Below, one piece after another: positions 1 to 9,053 of a stretch of 64,000 nucleotides of DNA. Position numbers and translations under genes: made by a program. This stretch comes from Streptomyces antioxidans (GTDB lineage Bacteria; Actinomycetota; Actinomycetes; Streptomycetales; Streptomycetaceae), in assembly GCF_000968685.2 (NCBI RefSeq), contig NZ_LAKD02000057.1:1-64000 (forward strand), written 5' to 3'. Each line of letters begins with the position of its first letter. Within the stretch, counting starts at the first letter, position 1. Below the pieces are notes generated by a model. That model saw nothing but the letters and a program-made list of their open reading frames with translations, did not search any database and had not been told where the DNA came from.

Positions 1-1054
1 CCACCGCCCCCACCGCCCCTGGTGGGCGCACCCTCGCGAGTCCGCAGGGCACTTGGGGCGTGGCGTACGGCAGGCGCAGCTCGCCGTCCCTCGTCCAGAG
101 GCCCGCGCCCGGGAGCCAGCCCTCCGGGGCCGGGAACTCGCACAAGCGCCGCTCCGACGGGCGCCATACGCCCACCCACGGCCGCCCGGCCCCGGCCCCG
201 GAGCCGCCCCGTCCGTCGATGCGGAAGGCCACCGCGCACACCTCGGGCGTCAGCACCTGCCCCGGCTGTACGGCGAACGGCGTGGCCTCCGACCACCCCG
301 CGGGACGCAGACAGTCCGGGAACCGCACCGGGCGGGTGCTGCCCAGCACGCCCCAGCCCAGCCGCTGCTCACCGGGCGCGTCGGAGCGTACGAGCAGCAG
401 ACCGCTGTCCGGGTCGGCGAGCAGCAGCCGGTCGTCGCTGCGCTCGGTGATCTGGAGCAGCGGGCTGGTCTCGCCGCCCCGCCGCAGGTCGACCACCACG
501 GTCTTGGTGCGGCCGTCGAGTTCGCGGTCGAGGGCCAGCAGTCGGCCCGTACGGTCCAGCCAACTGCCGCCCGTACAGCGGCCGGGCACCTCGGCCAGGT
601 GCTGGGGGGCGAGGACGCCGCCGCCGAACAGCAGCCAGATGGAGGTGGACCGCGGCCCGCGCCCCAGCGCGAAAGCGCACAGCCCGCCTGGCGCGGGCGG
701 CAGCAGCGAGACCTCGGCGCGGTCGATGCCGCCGAGCGGGCGCTCGCCGGTGCCGGGGCCGGTCGGGTAGAGCAGCGAGAAGGCGTGGTGGCCCGCCACC
801 TGGCGGTGGATGAGCACCTGCCCGTCGGCCAGCGGCAGCAACTCGCTGTCCGGCTCCTCGGGCTGGGCGGCGGGCAGCGGTACGGCGTAGGGCTCCGGGC
901 CGTCCAGCGTCCAGCGCTCGGGGTACCAGCAGCCCGCCTCCCCGCTGAGCGCGAGCCGCGCGCCGTACGAGCGGTCCGAGGCGATGGTGAAATCCCCTCG
1001 TGGCCGGTCGCCGACGCCCTCGGTGAGGGCGGTGTCGAAGGCACAGGCAGTCAT
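1..1054 (-). CDS. Uncharacterised protein, 3' end beyond window
   Basis: An open minus-strand frame runs from ATG at 1054 to the left edge without a stop (351 codons visible). The start has a plausible GGAGGTGA ribosome site about 6 bases upstream. The product begins MTACAFDTALTEGVGDR and is rich in short Trp/Tyr/Gly-containing segments such as AGCWYPERW and EGWLPGAGLW, suggesting repeated beta-structure. There is no signal peptide, membrane segment or catalytic motif I recognise. Frame choice rests on codon bias (third positions almost all G/C) and on the competing frames giving low-complexity Arg/Pro/Ala translations. Function unknown. Confidence 0.6.
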   Translation of the reverse strand, partial: MTACAFDTALTEGVGDRPRGDFTIASDRSYGARLALSGEAGCWYPERWTLDGPEPYAVPLPAAQPEEPDSELLPLADGQVLIHRQVAGHHAFSLLYPTGPGTGERPLGGIDRAEVSLLPPAPGGLCAFALGRGPRSTSIWLLFGGGVLAPQHLAEVPGRCTGGSWLDRTGRLLALDRELDGRTKTVVVDLRRGGETSPLLQITERSDDRLLLADPDSGLLLVRSDAPGEQRLGWGVLGSTRPVRFPDCLRPAGWSEATPFAVQPGQVLTPEVCAVAFRIDGRGGSGAGAGRPWVGVWRPSERRLCEFPAPEGWLPGAGLWTRDGELRLPYATPQVPCGLARVRPPGAVGAV

Positions 1055-1217
1055 CGTTCAGTCACCTCCGCCCACTGAACGTAGTTTTCGCCCTTCCTGT
1101 CGACGGCCATAATGGGTGCGCTCCACCCGTAAGTGTGGCCGTGTCCGATTTACCTGAGAGGTCGGGGGTGAGTGTGCTGTGAGCGACACGGATGGTTGAG
1201 GAATCAAGCTTTGCGGT

Positions 1218-1236
1218 TAAAGTAAGGCACACCTAA
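1218..1236 (+). promoter_or_regulatory. Iron box (DmdR/IdeR-type operator)
   Basis: The 19-mer TAAAGTAAGGCACACCTAA matches about 14 of 19 positions of the actinobacterial iron box TTAGGTTAGGCTAACCTAA. It lies 56 bases upstream of the siderophore-binding lipoprotein start. DmdR/IdeR repressors bind such sites with Fe2+, so the lipoprotein is probably derepressed in low iron. The match and position are seen; the regulation is inferred. Confidence 0.7.
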
Positions 1237-1292
1237 GTGCGATCGGCGCGCTCGTGAGAACGGGCGCGCCCGGCTATCCCTGGAGCCCCGTC

Positions 1293-2333
1293 ATGTCCCT
1301 GCCCCCGCGCGCCCGCGGCAGCGCCGCCCTCGCCCTCGCCCTGGCCGGGGCGCTCTCCCTCACCGCCTGTGGATCGTCGGACGGCGGCGCGGGCGGCGGC
1401 GAGCGCAACGGCGGGGGCGGGAAGTCCGTTGCCCAGGGCGGGAAGGACTTCGGCAAGGCGGCCGAGGAGACCGCGAAGCTGGGCACGGCCGCGAAGCCCG
1501 GCGCGTTCCCCCGCACCATCACCCACGCGATGGGCAGGACCGAGCTCAAGAGCAGGCCGAAGCGGGTCGTGGTGCTCGACGTCGGCGAGCTCGACAACGT
1601 GGTCTCGCTGGGGCTGAAGCCGGTCGGCTACGCCCCCTCCGAGGGCGACCAGGCCATACCCGGCTACCTCAAGAAGGACGCCGGGAACCCGAAGAACGTC
1701 GGCACCATCAACAACCTCAACCTCGAGGCCATCAACGCCCTCCACCCCGATCTGATCCTCGGCAGCAAGCTGCGCGCCGAACCGCTCTACGACGAGCTGA
1801 AGCAGATCGCCCCGACCGTCTTCTCCATCCGCCCCGGCTTCACCTGGAAGGAGAACTACCGCCTCAACGCCGCGGCCCTGGACCGCACCGCCGAGGCCGA
1901 GCGCTCCCTCGACGCGTACGAGAAGAAGGCCGAGAAGCTGGGCGAGGACATCGGCGCCGAGAAGCCGACGATCACCATGCTCCGCTTTATGCCGCAGGCC
2001 ACCCGGCTCTACGCCAAGGCGTCCTTCATCGGCACCATCCTCCGCGACGTCGGTCTGCCGCGCCCCGAGAACCAGCGGATCAACGATCTCGCCGCGGAGA
2101 TCAGCCCGGAGCGGATCGACGAGGCCGACGCCGACTGGATCTTCACCGGTGTCTACGGCGACCCCAAGGCCACCAAGCGCGACCAGGCGCGGTCCAATCC
2201 GCTGTGGAAGAAGCTGAGGGCGGTCAAGGCGGGCCGGGCACGAAACGTCGACGAGGAGACCTGGTACCTGGGCCTCGGCGTCACCGCCGCCGACCGGGTC
2301 CTGGACGACCTCCGCGGCTACCTCGTCCACTGA
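1293..2333 (+). CDS. Iron-siderophore ABC transporter substrate-binding lipoprotein
   Basis: A 346-residue FecB/FhuD-type (TroA-fold) binding protein. It starts MSLPPRARG, then a hydrophobic stretch and lipobox LTAC with the lipidated Cys at residue 26, so it is exported and anchored to the outer face of the membrane. The mature domain carries family features: KRVVVLDVGELDNVVSLGLKPVGY, the LNLEAINALHPDLILGS segment, and a C-terminal DWIFTGVYGD. ATG 1293 is preferred over GTG 1254 because GGAG sits 7 bases upstream and the signal peptide then starts cleanly. An iron box precedes it. No permease or ATPase gene is adjacent, so it must use transport partners encoded elsewhere. Confidence 0.88.
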   Translation: MSLPPRARGSAALALALAGALSLTACGSSDGGAGGGERNGGGGKSVAQGGKDFGKAAEETAKLGTAAKPGAFPRTITHAMGRTELKSRPKRVVVLDVGELDNVVSLGLKPVGYAPSEGDQAIPGYLKKDAGNPKNVGTINNLNLEAINALHPDLILGSKLRAEPLYDELKQIAPTVFSIRPGFTWKENYRLNAAALDRTAEAERSLDAYEKKAEKLGEDIGAEKPTITMLRFMPQATRLYAKASFIGTILRDVGLPRPENQRINDLAAEISPERIDEADADWIFTGVYGDPKATKRDQARSNPLWKKLRAVKAGRARNVDEETWYLGLGVTAADRVLDDLRGYLVH

Positions 2334-2335
2334 GG

Positions 2336-2398
2336 CCCCTTGGGACGCCGAGCCCGCCCCTTGGGACGCCGAGCCCGCCCCTTGGGACGCCGAGCCCG
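2336..2398 (+). repeat. Three tandem 21-bp repeats
   Basis: Three perfect head-to-tail copies of a 21-bp unit beginning CCCCTTGGGACGCCG fill the gap directly after the lipoprotein stop. A partial fourth start (CCCCTCCGGG) follows. The array has no clear hairpin and no coding frame of its own. It is probably slippage-prone intergenic sequence. Confidence 0.8.
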
Positions 2399-2470
2399 CC
2401 CCTCCGGGCCGTCGCGCTGGGTGAAGGCCGGGGCAGGGCTCGGCCGTGATCCGGGAGGTAGCCTTGCCCC

Positions 2471-3319
2471 GTGCCCGCACTCAACGACGTCCTCGCCGCA
2501 CTCGACGCCCTCTGGCCGCCCGAGCGGGCGGAGCAGTGGGACGCCGTCGGCACGGTGTGCGGTGACCCCGACGCCGAGGTCACCCGCGTGCTGTTCGCCG
2601 TCGACCCGGTCCAGGAAGTGGCCGACGAGGCGGTGGAGCTCGGCGCCGATCTGCTGATCACCCACCATCCGCTCTATCTGCGGGGGACGACCACGGTCGC
2701 CGCCTCCACCTTCAAGGGCCGGGTGGTGCACACCCTGATCAGAGGCGGCATCGCCCTGCATGTCGCGCACACCAACGCCGACACCGCCGACCCCGGTGTC
2801 TCCGACGCCCTCGCCGGCGCGCTCGACCTGCGGATCGTCGGTCCGCTCGTGCCGGACGCCACCGACCCCGAGGGCCGTCGCGGACTGGGCCGGATCTGCG
2901 AGCTCGACCATCCCGAGACGGTGCGGGAGTTCGCCGAGCGCGCCGCCGCCCGGCTGCCCGCCACCGCGCAGGGGATCCGCGCCGCGGGCGACCCGGACCG
3001 TACCGTCCGCCGGGTGGCCGTCAGCGGCGGCTCCGGCGACGGCCTCTTCGACGCGGTGCGCGCGGCCGGGGTCGACGCGTTCCTCACCGCCGATCTGCGC
3101 CACCACCCGTCCTCGGAGGCGCGGGAGCGCAGCGATCTCGCCCTGCTGGACGCCGCGCACTGGGCCACCGAATGGCCCTGGACGGAGCAGGCCGCGGCCC
3201 AGCTGGACGCGATCTCCGACCGCCATGGGTGGGGTCTGCGGACGCATGTCTCCCGTATCGTGACCGACCCCTGGACGGCCCACGCCGCGGCCCCCGCCGC
3301 CCCTCGCCCGACCCCCTGA
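2471..3319 (+). CDS. Nif3-like dinuclear metal centre protein
   Basis: A 282-residue member of the Nif3/YbgI (DUF34) family, hexameric proteins with a two-metal site of uncertain substrate. Expected metal-site motifs are present: ITHHPLYLRG near residue 65, HVAHTNADTADPGVSDALA near 98, and a C-terminal DLRHHPSSEA with a later DAAHWATEW. GTG at 2471 is the start. It lies upstream of the zinc-ribbon and RNase H/phosphatase genes on the same strand. This three-gene order recurs in actinobacteria and suggests co-transcription. Biochemical role not established for the family. Confidence 0.9.
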   Translation: MPALNDVLAALDALWPPERAEQWDAVGTVCGDPDAEVTRVLFAVDPVQEVADEAVELGADLLITHHPLYLRGTTTVAASTFKGRVVHTLIRGGIALHVAHTNADTADPGVSDALAGALDLRIVGPLVPDATDPEGRRGLGRICELDHPETVREFAERAAARLPATAQGIRAAGDPDRTVRRVAVSGGSGDGLFDAVRAAGVDAFLTADLRHHPSSEARERSDLALLDAAHWATEWPWTEQAAAQLDAISDRHGWGLRTHVSRIVTDPWTAHAAAPAAPRPTP

Positions 3320-3391
3320 CCTCGACCTCGACTTCGTTTCCGTGTTCCGTATCCGTGTTTCCGTCCCACTCGACTCCCCTGGAGCCCCACG

Positions 3392-4135
3392 CTGAATGCC
3401 GCGCCCGCCGATCAGATCCGCCTCCTCGACGTCCAGGCGCTCGACGTCCGGCAGTCGCAGCTCGCGCACAAGCGCAGGACGCTGCCCGAGCACGCCGAGA
3501 TCGAGACGCTGAACGCCGATCACACCCAGCTGCGCGACCTGCTGATCGCCGCGCAGACCGAGGAGAGCGACACCGCCCGCGAGCAGACCAAGGCGGAGCA
3601 GGACGTGGAGCAGGTGCGCCAGCGCGCCGCCCGCGACCAGAAGCGCCTGGACTCCGGCGCCGTCACCTCGTCGAAGGACCTGGAGAACCTCCAGCACGAG
3701 ATCGCCTCCCTCGCCAAGCGCCAGGGCGCTCTGGAGGACGTCGTCCTGGAGGTCATGGAGCGCCGGGAGTCCATCCAGGAGCGGATCGCCGAGCTGACCG
3801 AGCGGGTGCAATCCCTCCAGTCGAAGATCGGCGACGCCACCGCGCGCCGGGACGCGGCGGCCGAGGGGATCGACGCCGAGATCGCGACCGTCACCAAGGA
3901 GCGCGAAGTGGTCGCCGGGACCGTCCCCGCCGATCTGCTGACCCTCTACGACAAGCTGCGCGAGCAGCAGGGCGGCGTCGGCGCGGCCCGGCTCTACCAG
4001 CGCAGCTGCGACGGCTGCCGCCAGGAGCTCGCCATCACCGAGCTCAACGAGGTGCGCTCGGCGGCCCCCGACGCGGTGCTGCGCTGCGAGAACTGCCGCC
4101 GGATCCTGGTCCGTACGCCCGAGTCGGGGCTGTAG
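3392..4135 (+). CDS. C4-type zinc ribbon coiled-coil protein (apparent CTG start)
   Basis: A 247-residue protein: two long coiled-coil helices, roughly residues 5-185, followed by a C-terminal zinc ribbon with CDGC and CENC pairs. Homologues of this family are proposed nucleic-acid-binding proteins. The reading frame continues upstream of GTG 3605 into family-typical N-terminal sequence (NAAPADQIRLLDVQALDVR) and has no ATG, GTG or TTG at that end. The codon 7 bases after a clean GGAG is CTG at 3392, so CTG initiation is the simplest reading. Starting at 3605 would remove about 70 residues of conserved coiled coil. The next gene begins 4 bases after the stop. Confidence 0.82.
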   Translation: MNAAPADQIRLLDVQALDVRQSQLAHKRRTLPEHAEIETLNADHTQLRDLLIAAQTEESDTAREQTKAEQDVEQVRQRAARDQKRLDSGAVTSSKDLENLQHEIASLAKRQGALEDVVLEVMERRESIQERIAELTERVQSLQSKIGDATARRDAAAEGIDAEIATVTKEREVVAGTVPADLLTLYDKLREQQGGVGAARLYQRSCDGCRQELAITELNEVRSAAPDAVLRCENCRRILVRTPESGL

Positions 4136-4139
4136 GCCG

Positions 4140-5342
4140 ATGGCGCGGCGCTTCATCGTCGAGGCGGACGGCGGGTCCCGGGGCAACCCCGGACCGGCCG
4201 GCTACGGCGCCCTGGTGCGCGACGCCGAGACCGGTGAGACGCTCGCCGAGGTGGCCGAGTACCTGGGCACCGTGACCAACAACGTGGCCGAGTACAAGGG
4301 CCTGATCGCCGGGTTGCGGGCGGCGTACGCCCTGGACCCGGCGGCCGAGGTCCGGGTGCGGATGGACTCCAAGCTGGTCATCGAGCAGATGTCGGGCCGC
4401 TGGAAGATCAAGCACCCCGATATGCGGCCGCTCGCCGCCGAGGCCGGGGCGATCCTCCCGCCCGGCCGGACGGCGTACGAATGGATCCCGCGCGAGCACA
4501 ACAAGCACGCCGACCGGCTCGCCAACGAGGCGATGGACGCGGGCAAGCGGGGCGAGGAGTGGCGGCCGAAGGTGCCGCCCGGCGGCACGCTGGCGGCGGG
4601 CGCGCTGGAGGCCGCCGCGCCCGCCGATGACGCCCTCGCCGAGCCCGCCGCCACGGGGGCCACGGCCGCCACGGGGGCCACGGCCGCCCCCGCGGTGGGC
4701 TGGGGCGCGGCGGATCTGGGCACCCCCGCCACGTTCGTGCTGCTCCGGCACGGGGAGACCCCGCTCACCCCCGAGAAGCGCTTCTCCGGCAGCGGCGGCA
4801 CCGACCCCGGACTCTCCGATGTGGGCCGCCACCAGGCCGAGCGGGTGGCGGCGGCCCTCGCCGCACGCGGCACCATCCAGGCCGTCGTCGCCTCACCGCT
4901 GCGGCGCTGCCGGGAGACCGCCGAGGTGGTGGCCCGGCGCCTGGGCCTGGACGTCCGCGTCGAAGAGGGGTTGCGCGAGACGGACTTCGGCGCCTGGGAG
5001 GGCCTGACCTTCGCGGAGGCCAAGGAGCGCTACCCGGACGACCTGGACGCCTGGCTGGCCTCCACGGAGGTGGCCCCCACCGGGGGCGGCGAGAGCTTCG
5101 CTGCGGTCACGCACCGGGTCGCACTGGCCCGCGACAAGCTGATCGCCCGCTACACCGGCCGTACGGTGCTGCTCGTCACCCACGTCACCCCGATCAAAAC
5201 CCTGGTCCGCCTGGCCCTGGGCGCCCCGCCGGAGTCCCTGTTCCGCATGGAGCTCTCGGCGGCCTCACTGACGGCGGTGGCGTACTACGGTGACGGGAAC
5301 GCCTCCTTGAGGCTGCTGAACGAGACGGCACATCTGCGGTAG
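4140..5342 (+). CDS. Bifunctional RNase H / acid phosphatase
   Basis: A 400-residue two-domain enzyme like mycobacterial Rv2228c. Residues 1-135 form a type I RNase H domain: EADGGSRGNPGPAGYGA with the first catalytic Asp, Glu in NNVAEYKGL, Asp in RMDSKL, and HNKHADRLAN. An Ala/Pro-rich linker, about 140-195, includes an ATGATAATGATAA repeat. Residues about 200-400 form a histidine phosphatase domain with the phospho-acceptor motif LLRHGETPLT, ASPLRRCRETA, and the second catalytic His in LLVTHVTPIK. RNase H would remove RNA from RNA:DNA hybrids; the phosphatase domain in homologues acts on alpha-ribazole phosphate-type substrates. Cytoplasmic, probably operonic with the zinc-ribbon gene. Confidence 0.92.
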   Translation: MARRFIVEADGGSRGNPGPAGYGALVRDAETGETLAEVAEYLGTVTNNVAEYKGLIAGLRAAYALDPAAEVRVRMDSKLVIEQMSGRWKIKHPDMRPLAAEAGAILPPGRTAYEWIPREHNKHADRLANEAMDAGKRGEEWRPKVPPGGTLAAGALEAAAPADDALAEPAATGATAATGATAAPAVGWGAADLGTPATFVLLRHGETPLTPEKRFSGSGGTDPGLSDVGRHQAERVAAALAARGTIQAVVASPLRRCRETAEVVARRLGLDVRVEEGLRETDFGAWEGLTFAEAKERYPDDLDAWLASTEVAPTGGGESFAAVTHRVALARDKLIARYTGRTVLLVTHVTPIKTLVRLALGAPPESLFRMELSAASLTAVAYYGDGNASLRLLNETAHLR

Positions 5343-5436
5343 GGCCGACGCGGTAGGGCCGGCCGCGGTGGCATTCGCCGTGCCGATCGCGGTAGCGGTC
5401 ACGGTCACGGTGCTGGGGCGTCGCTCGCGCCCGCCG

Positions 5437-6096
5437 TCACCGCCGCAGGGCCGCCGCCTCCCGGGCCAGGGACTCGACCCGGGCCCAGTCGCCCGTCTCC
5501 AGCGCGTCCGGCGGCAGCATCCACGTGCCGCCCACGCAGCCGACGTTGGGGAGGGACAGATACCCGAGGGCGTTCGAGGCGTGGACCCCGCCGGTCGGGC
5601 AGAAGCGGGCCCGGGGGAGCGGTGAGGCGAGCGCCTTGAGATACGCGGTGCCCCCGGCCGCCTCCGCCGGGAAGAACTTCATCTCCTCGACCCCGCGCTC
5701 CAGCAGCGCCACGACCTCCGAGGTGGTCGAGACGCCCGGCAGATACGGCAGCCCGGACCCGTCCAGCGCCCCCAGCAGCCGGTCCGTCCAGCCGGGCGTG
5801 ACCAGGAAGCGCGACCCGGCGGCGACGGCCGTCTCCACCTGCTCGGGGGTCAGGACCGTACCGGCGCCGACGACCGCGTCCGGGACCTCCTCGGCGATCG
5901 CCCGGATCGCGTCCGCGGCGGCGGGCGTCCGGAAGGTCACCTCGATCGCGAGCAGCCCGCCCGCCACCAGCGCACGGGCCATCGGAACCGCGTCGGCCAC
6001 GTCATGGACGATCACCACGGGGATGACGGGGGCGAGGTCGAGCAGCGAGGAGTCCGGGGAACCGGGGGAGGGCGCGGTGCTAGTCACGGCACCCAT
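5437..6096 (-). CDS. eda: KDPG/KHG aldolase
   Basis: A 219-residue class I aldolase of the Entner-Doudoroff pathway, cleaving 2-keto-3-deoxy-6-phosphogluconate (or 4-hydroxy-2-oxoglutarate). The (beta/alpha)8 family motifs are all present: catalytic Glu in AIEVTFRTPAA, GAGTVLTPEQ, FLVTPG, Schiff-base Lys in EEMKFFPAE, and FCPTGGV. ATG 6096 gives a family-typical start; GTG 6138 is possible but adds an unconserved tail. It stands alone, convergent with the RNase H/phosphatase gene. No Entner-Doudoroff partner is nearby. Confidence 0.9.
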   Translation of the reverse strand: MGAVTSTAPSPGSPDSSLLDLAPVIPVVIVHDVADAVPMARALVAGGLLAIEVTFRTPAAADAIRAIAEEVPDAVVGAGTVLTPEQVETAVAAGSRFLVTPGWTDRLLGALDGSGLPYLPGVSTTSEVVALLERGVEEMKFFPAEAAGGTAYLKALASPLPRARFCPTGGVHASNALGYLSLPNVGCVGGTWMLPPDALETGDWARVESLAREAAALRR

Positions 6097-6201
6097 CCTG
6101 CCCGTGCCGCGGCGCACCGCGCAATGAGGGTTGCGCACCCCGCAACGAGCCCGTGCGCGATGGTCACCGCGGACCCGGCCGCGCAGGGCCCGGCGTCCCT
6201 C

Positions 6202-7005
6202 CTACAAGTCGGTCACCACCACATCTAAGCCCCACGCCCGGCCCGCCCGCTCCGGCGGTGTCGCTTCCACCGCGTACCCCAGCCCGCGCAGTGCGTCCAC
6301 CAGTTCGGCGGGGCCGTCCGGGTCGGTGCCCGCGGTCAGCAGGTCCCGTACGATCCGGCCCTTTGTCGCCTTGTTGAAGTGGCTGACGACGGACCGTTTT
6401 TCGACCCCGTTCACGATCTTCGACTGGAGCACCCGCACCGTCGCCGTCCGCTCGGCCACCGCCCCCTTGGGCTTCCACGCCGCCGCGTACGCCGCCGAGC
6501 GCAGGTCCAGCACCGGCCCGTTCCCGGCGGCCTCCGGAAGCACCTCGGCCATCGGGGTCCGGGTCCGCCAGTAGGTGCCGAGCGCGCCGAGTCCCGGGAG
6601 CCTCACGCCCATCGAGCAGCGGTAGGAGGGGATGCGGTCGTCGATCCGTACGGCGCCCCACAGTCCGGAGAAGACCAGCAGCGAACGTTCCGCCCGGCGG
6701 CGCGCGGCACCCGGCAGCGTGGCCAGCCCGAGCGCGTCGTACAGCACACCGGTGTAGATCTCCCCGGCGGGCCGCGCCGCGGCCTCCCGCAGCGCCGCGT
6801 TCTTCGCGATCTCGCCGCGCAGCCCCTCGCTGAGCCCCAGCGCCTCCGCGGCCTTCCCCTCGTCGCCCGAACACAGCGACACCAGCTCGTCCAGCACCTC
6901 CGCCCGCGCCTCGCCCAGGCCCGGCAACGACAGCGATCCCGGATCCAGCGGGGACCCGGAGCCACCTGTGGCCTTTCCCTCGGACGGGGGCAGCAGCACG
7001 AGCAC
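6202..7005 (-). CDS. yaaA: YaaA family peroxide-stress protein
   Basis: A 267-residue YaaA/DUF328 protein. It starts MLVLLPPSEGKA, has YTGVLYDALGL and FSGLWGAVRIDDRIPSYR mid-protein, and ends with the diagnostic FNKATKGRIVRDLL motif near residue 220. E. coli YaaA limits intracellular iron during peroxide stress and binds DNA through this fold. The length is family-normal. It is divided from the GH13 gene by 280 bases with no recognisable gene, and from eda by a short gap. It is probably monocistronic. Confidence 0.9.
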   Translation of the reverse strand: MLVLLPPSEGKATGGSGSPLDPGSLSLPGLGEARAEVLDELVSLCSGDEGKAAEALGLSEGLRGEIAKNAALREAAARPAGEIYTGVLYDALGLATLPGAARRRAERSLLVFSGLWGAVRIDDRIPSYRCSMGVRLPGLGALGTYWRTRTPMAEVLPEAAGNGPVLDLRSAAYAAAWKPKGAVAERTATVRVLQSKIVNGVEKRSVVSHFNKATKGRIVRDLLTAGTDPDGPAELVDALRGLGYAVEATPPERAGRAWGLDVVVTDL

Positions 7006-7285
7006 GGTCTCTCCTCGGAGGTCGAATGGTCGGGGGCGGCGGGGCGCGGATGGTCGTGGACGGCGGGCAGAGCGCGGGGCCGCCCGGAAAACCGGCCCGC
7101 CCCGCCCCGCAGCCTACGGTCTACGGCTCACCGGGCGTCCGCCGCCCGCACCCCGGGGCCCGGGGCGGCGCCCCCCACGCGGCGGAGCCGCACATCTTCA
7201 GGTGTCGGGAAGGGCCGGGGCGGGGCGCAGCCCGCCGCAGGCGTCAGGATCCACCGCCGTAGGTCTTACGACCCGTCAGGAGCCC

Positions 7286-8941
7286 CTACCGCAGCCACAC
7301 CGTCGTCCACGCCCCCACCAATCCCCCATCGAGCGGACCGCTGGCCAGCACCACCTCCAGCCCCTCCGGCAGCGGCACCGGAACCGCCGACAGATTGCTG
7401 AGGCCGTGCCACCCCGTGGAGCGCCGGAAGTGCAGCACCCCGGCGCTCAGCTCCTCCACCGAGCCGACCCACTCCACGCCCTCGTCGCCGCCCAGCGCAC
7501 GGCGCAGCCGCAGCGCCTCCCGGTACAGCTCCAGCGTGGAGCCCGCCACCCCCGCCTGCGCCTCGGCCGACAGCTCGCCGAAGTACTCCGGCTGCGGCAG
7601 CCAGGAGCCCCCCTCGCCGAAGCCGAACGACGGCCCGGACCGCGTCCACGGCAGCGGCACCCGGCAGCCGTCACGGCCCTTGATCCGCCCGCCGCTGCGC
7701 TCCCAGGTCGGGTCCTGGAGCGAATCCCTCGGCAGCTCGGCCACCTCCGGAAGCCCCAACTCCTCGCCCTGGTAGAGGTACGACGACCCCGGCAGCGCGA
7801 GCATCAGCAGGGTCGCGGCCCGGGCCCGGCGCAGCCCCAGCCCCGCATCGGCCTCAGGCTCCCGGCCGTCGGCCAGCAGCCACTCCTCACGCCCCGCCCG
7901 GCCCAGCTCGTCGGGCAGCGCCAGCCGGGTGGCGTGCCGGATCACATCGTGGTTGGAGAGCACCCAGGTGGCCGAGGCACCGGCCGTACGGGCATCGTGC
8001 AGCGCGCTGTCGATGGCGGTGTGCAGCGCGGGCGCGGACAGCGGGGCGTAGAGGAAGTCGAAGTTGAACGCCTGGCCCAGCTCATCGGGGCTGGCGTACG
8101 GCGTGCGGCGGGAGTTGCGTACCCACGCCTCGGCCACGGCGATCCGCGGCGGGTCGTACCCGTTCATCACCTCGCGCCACTCGCGGAAGATGCCGTGCAC
8201 CTCATCGCGGTCCCACAGCGGATGGCTGCCGTCCTCGGGCAGTTCGTCCGGGTCGTAGCCCCGTATGTCCCCGAGGTCGCGCAGCGGTTCGGCCAGGTCC
8301 TTGGCCAGGCCGTGGGCCACGTCGACGCGGAAGCCCGCCACCCCGCGGTCGGACCAGAAGCGCAGCGTGGTGAGGAAGTCGGCGCGCACCTCCGGGTGGT
8401 CCCAGTTCAGATCCGGCTGCTCGGGCGCGAAAAGGTGGAGGTACCACTGTCCGTCGGGCAGCCGGGTCCACGCCGGGCCGCCGAAGCAGGATATCCAGTC
8501 GGTGGGCGGGAGCGAGCCGTCGGGACCGCGCCCGTCGCGGAACACATACCGCGCGCGGGCGGTGGAGCCGGGAGCCGAACGCAGCGCCTCCCGGAACCAC
8601 GCGTGGTCGCTCGAGGTGTGGTTGGGCACGATGTCGACCATGACCTTCAGCCCGAGCCGGTCGGCCTCGGCGACCATCCGGTCGAAGTCGTCCAGGGTGC
8701 CGAGCCGCGGGTCGACATCGCGGTAGTCGGCCACGTCGTAGCCGCCGTCGGCGAGCGCGGACGGATAGAACGGGCTCAGCCAGACGCAGTCCACGCCGAG
8801 GTCGGCGAGGTACGGCAGCCGTGAGGTGACACCGGGCAGGTCGCCGATGCCGTCCGCGTCCGAGTCGGCGAAGCTGCGCGGGTAGATCTGGTAGAAGACG
8901 GCCTGCCGCCACCAGTTGGGGTCCGAGGGCTGAAGAGTCAC
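7286..8941 (-). CDS. GH13 alpha-glucosidase
   Basis: A 551-residue alpha-glucosidase of the GH13 oligo-1,6-glucosidase/AglA-MalL type. The (beta/alpha)8 signatures occur in order: DIVPNHTS (region I), GFRVDVAHGL with the nucleophile Asp (region II), AVAEAWV with the acid/base Glu (region III), and LSNHDVIRH with the transition-state Asp (region IV). There is no signal peptide, so it hydrolyses imported malto- or alpha-glucosides in the cytoplasm. In related genomes it is the last gene of a transporter operon; here the transporter upstream is destroyed (see 9054-9355), leaving an orphan enzyme. Confidence 0.92.
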   Translation of the reverse strand: MTLQPSDPNWWRQAVFYQIYPRSFADSDADGIGDLPGVTSRLPYLADLGVDCVWLSPFYPSALADGGYDVADYRDVDPRLGTLDDFDRMVAEADRLGLKVMVDIVPNHTSSDHAWFREALRSAPGSTARARYVFRDGRGPDGSLPPTDWISCFGGPAWTRLPDGQWYLHLFAPEQPDLNWDHPEVRADFLTTLRFWSDRGVAGFRVDVAHGLAKDLAEPLRDLGDIRGYDPDELPEDGSHPLWDRDEVHGIFREWREVMNGYDPPRIAVAEAWVRNSRRTPYASPDELGQAFNFDFLYAPLSAPALHTAIDSALHDARTAGASATWVLSNHDVIRHATRLALPDELGRAGREEWLLADGREPEADAGLGLRRARAATLLMLALPGSSYLYQGEELGLPEVAELPRDSLQDPTWERSGGRIKGRDGCRVPLPWTRSGPSFGFGEGGSWLPQPEYFGELSAEAQAGVAGSTLELYREALRLRRALGGDEGVEWVGSVEELSAGVLHFRRSTGWHGLSNLSAVPVPLPEGLEVVLASGPLDGGLVGAWTTVWLR

Positions 8942-9053
8942 GAGATCCTCGCGGTGATGGGTACGGGTGGGGATACGGATACGGAACGGGGTGCGAATGC
9001 GGCCGGGTGCCGCAGGCGCCGTCAGCTCATGGCGGTGTCACGGCGTCACGGCG

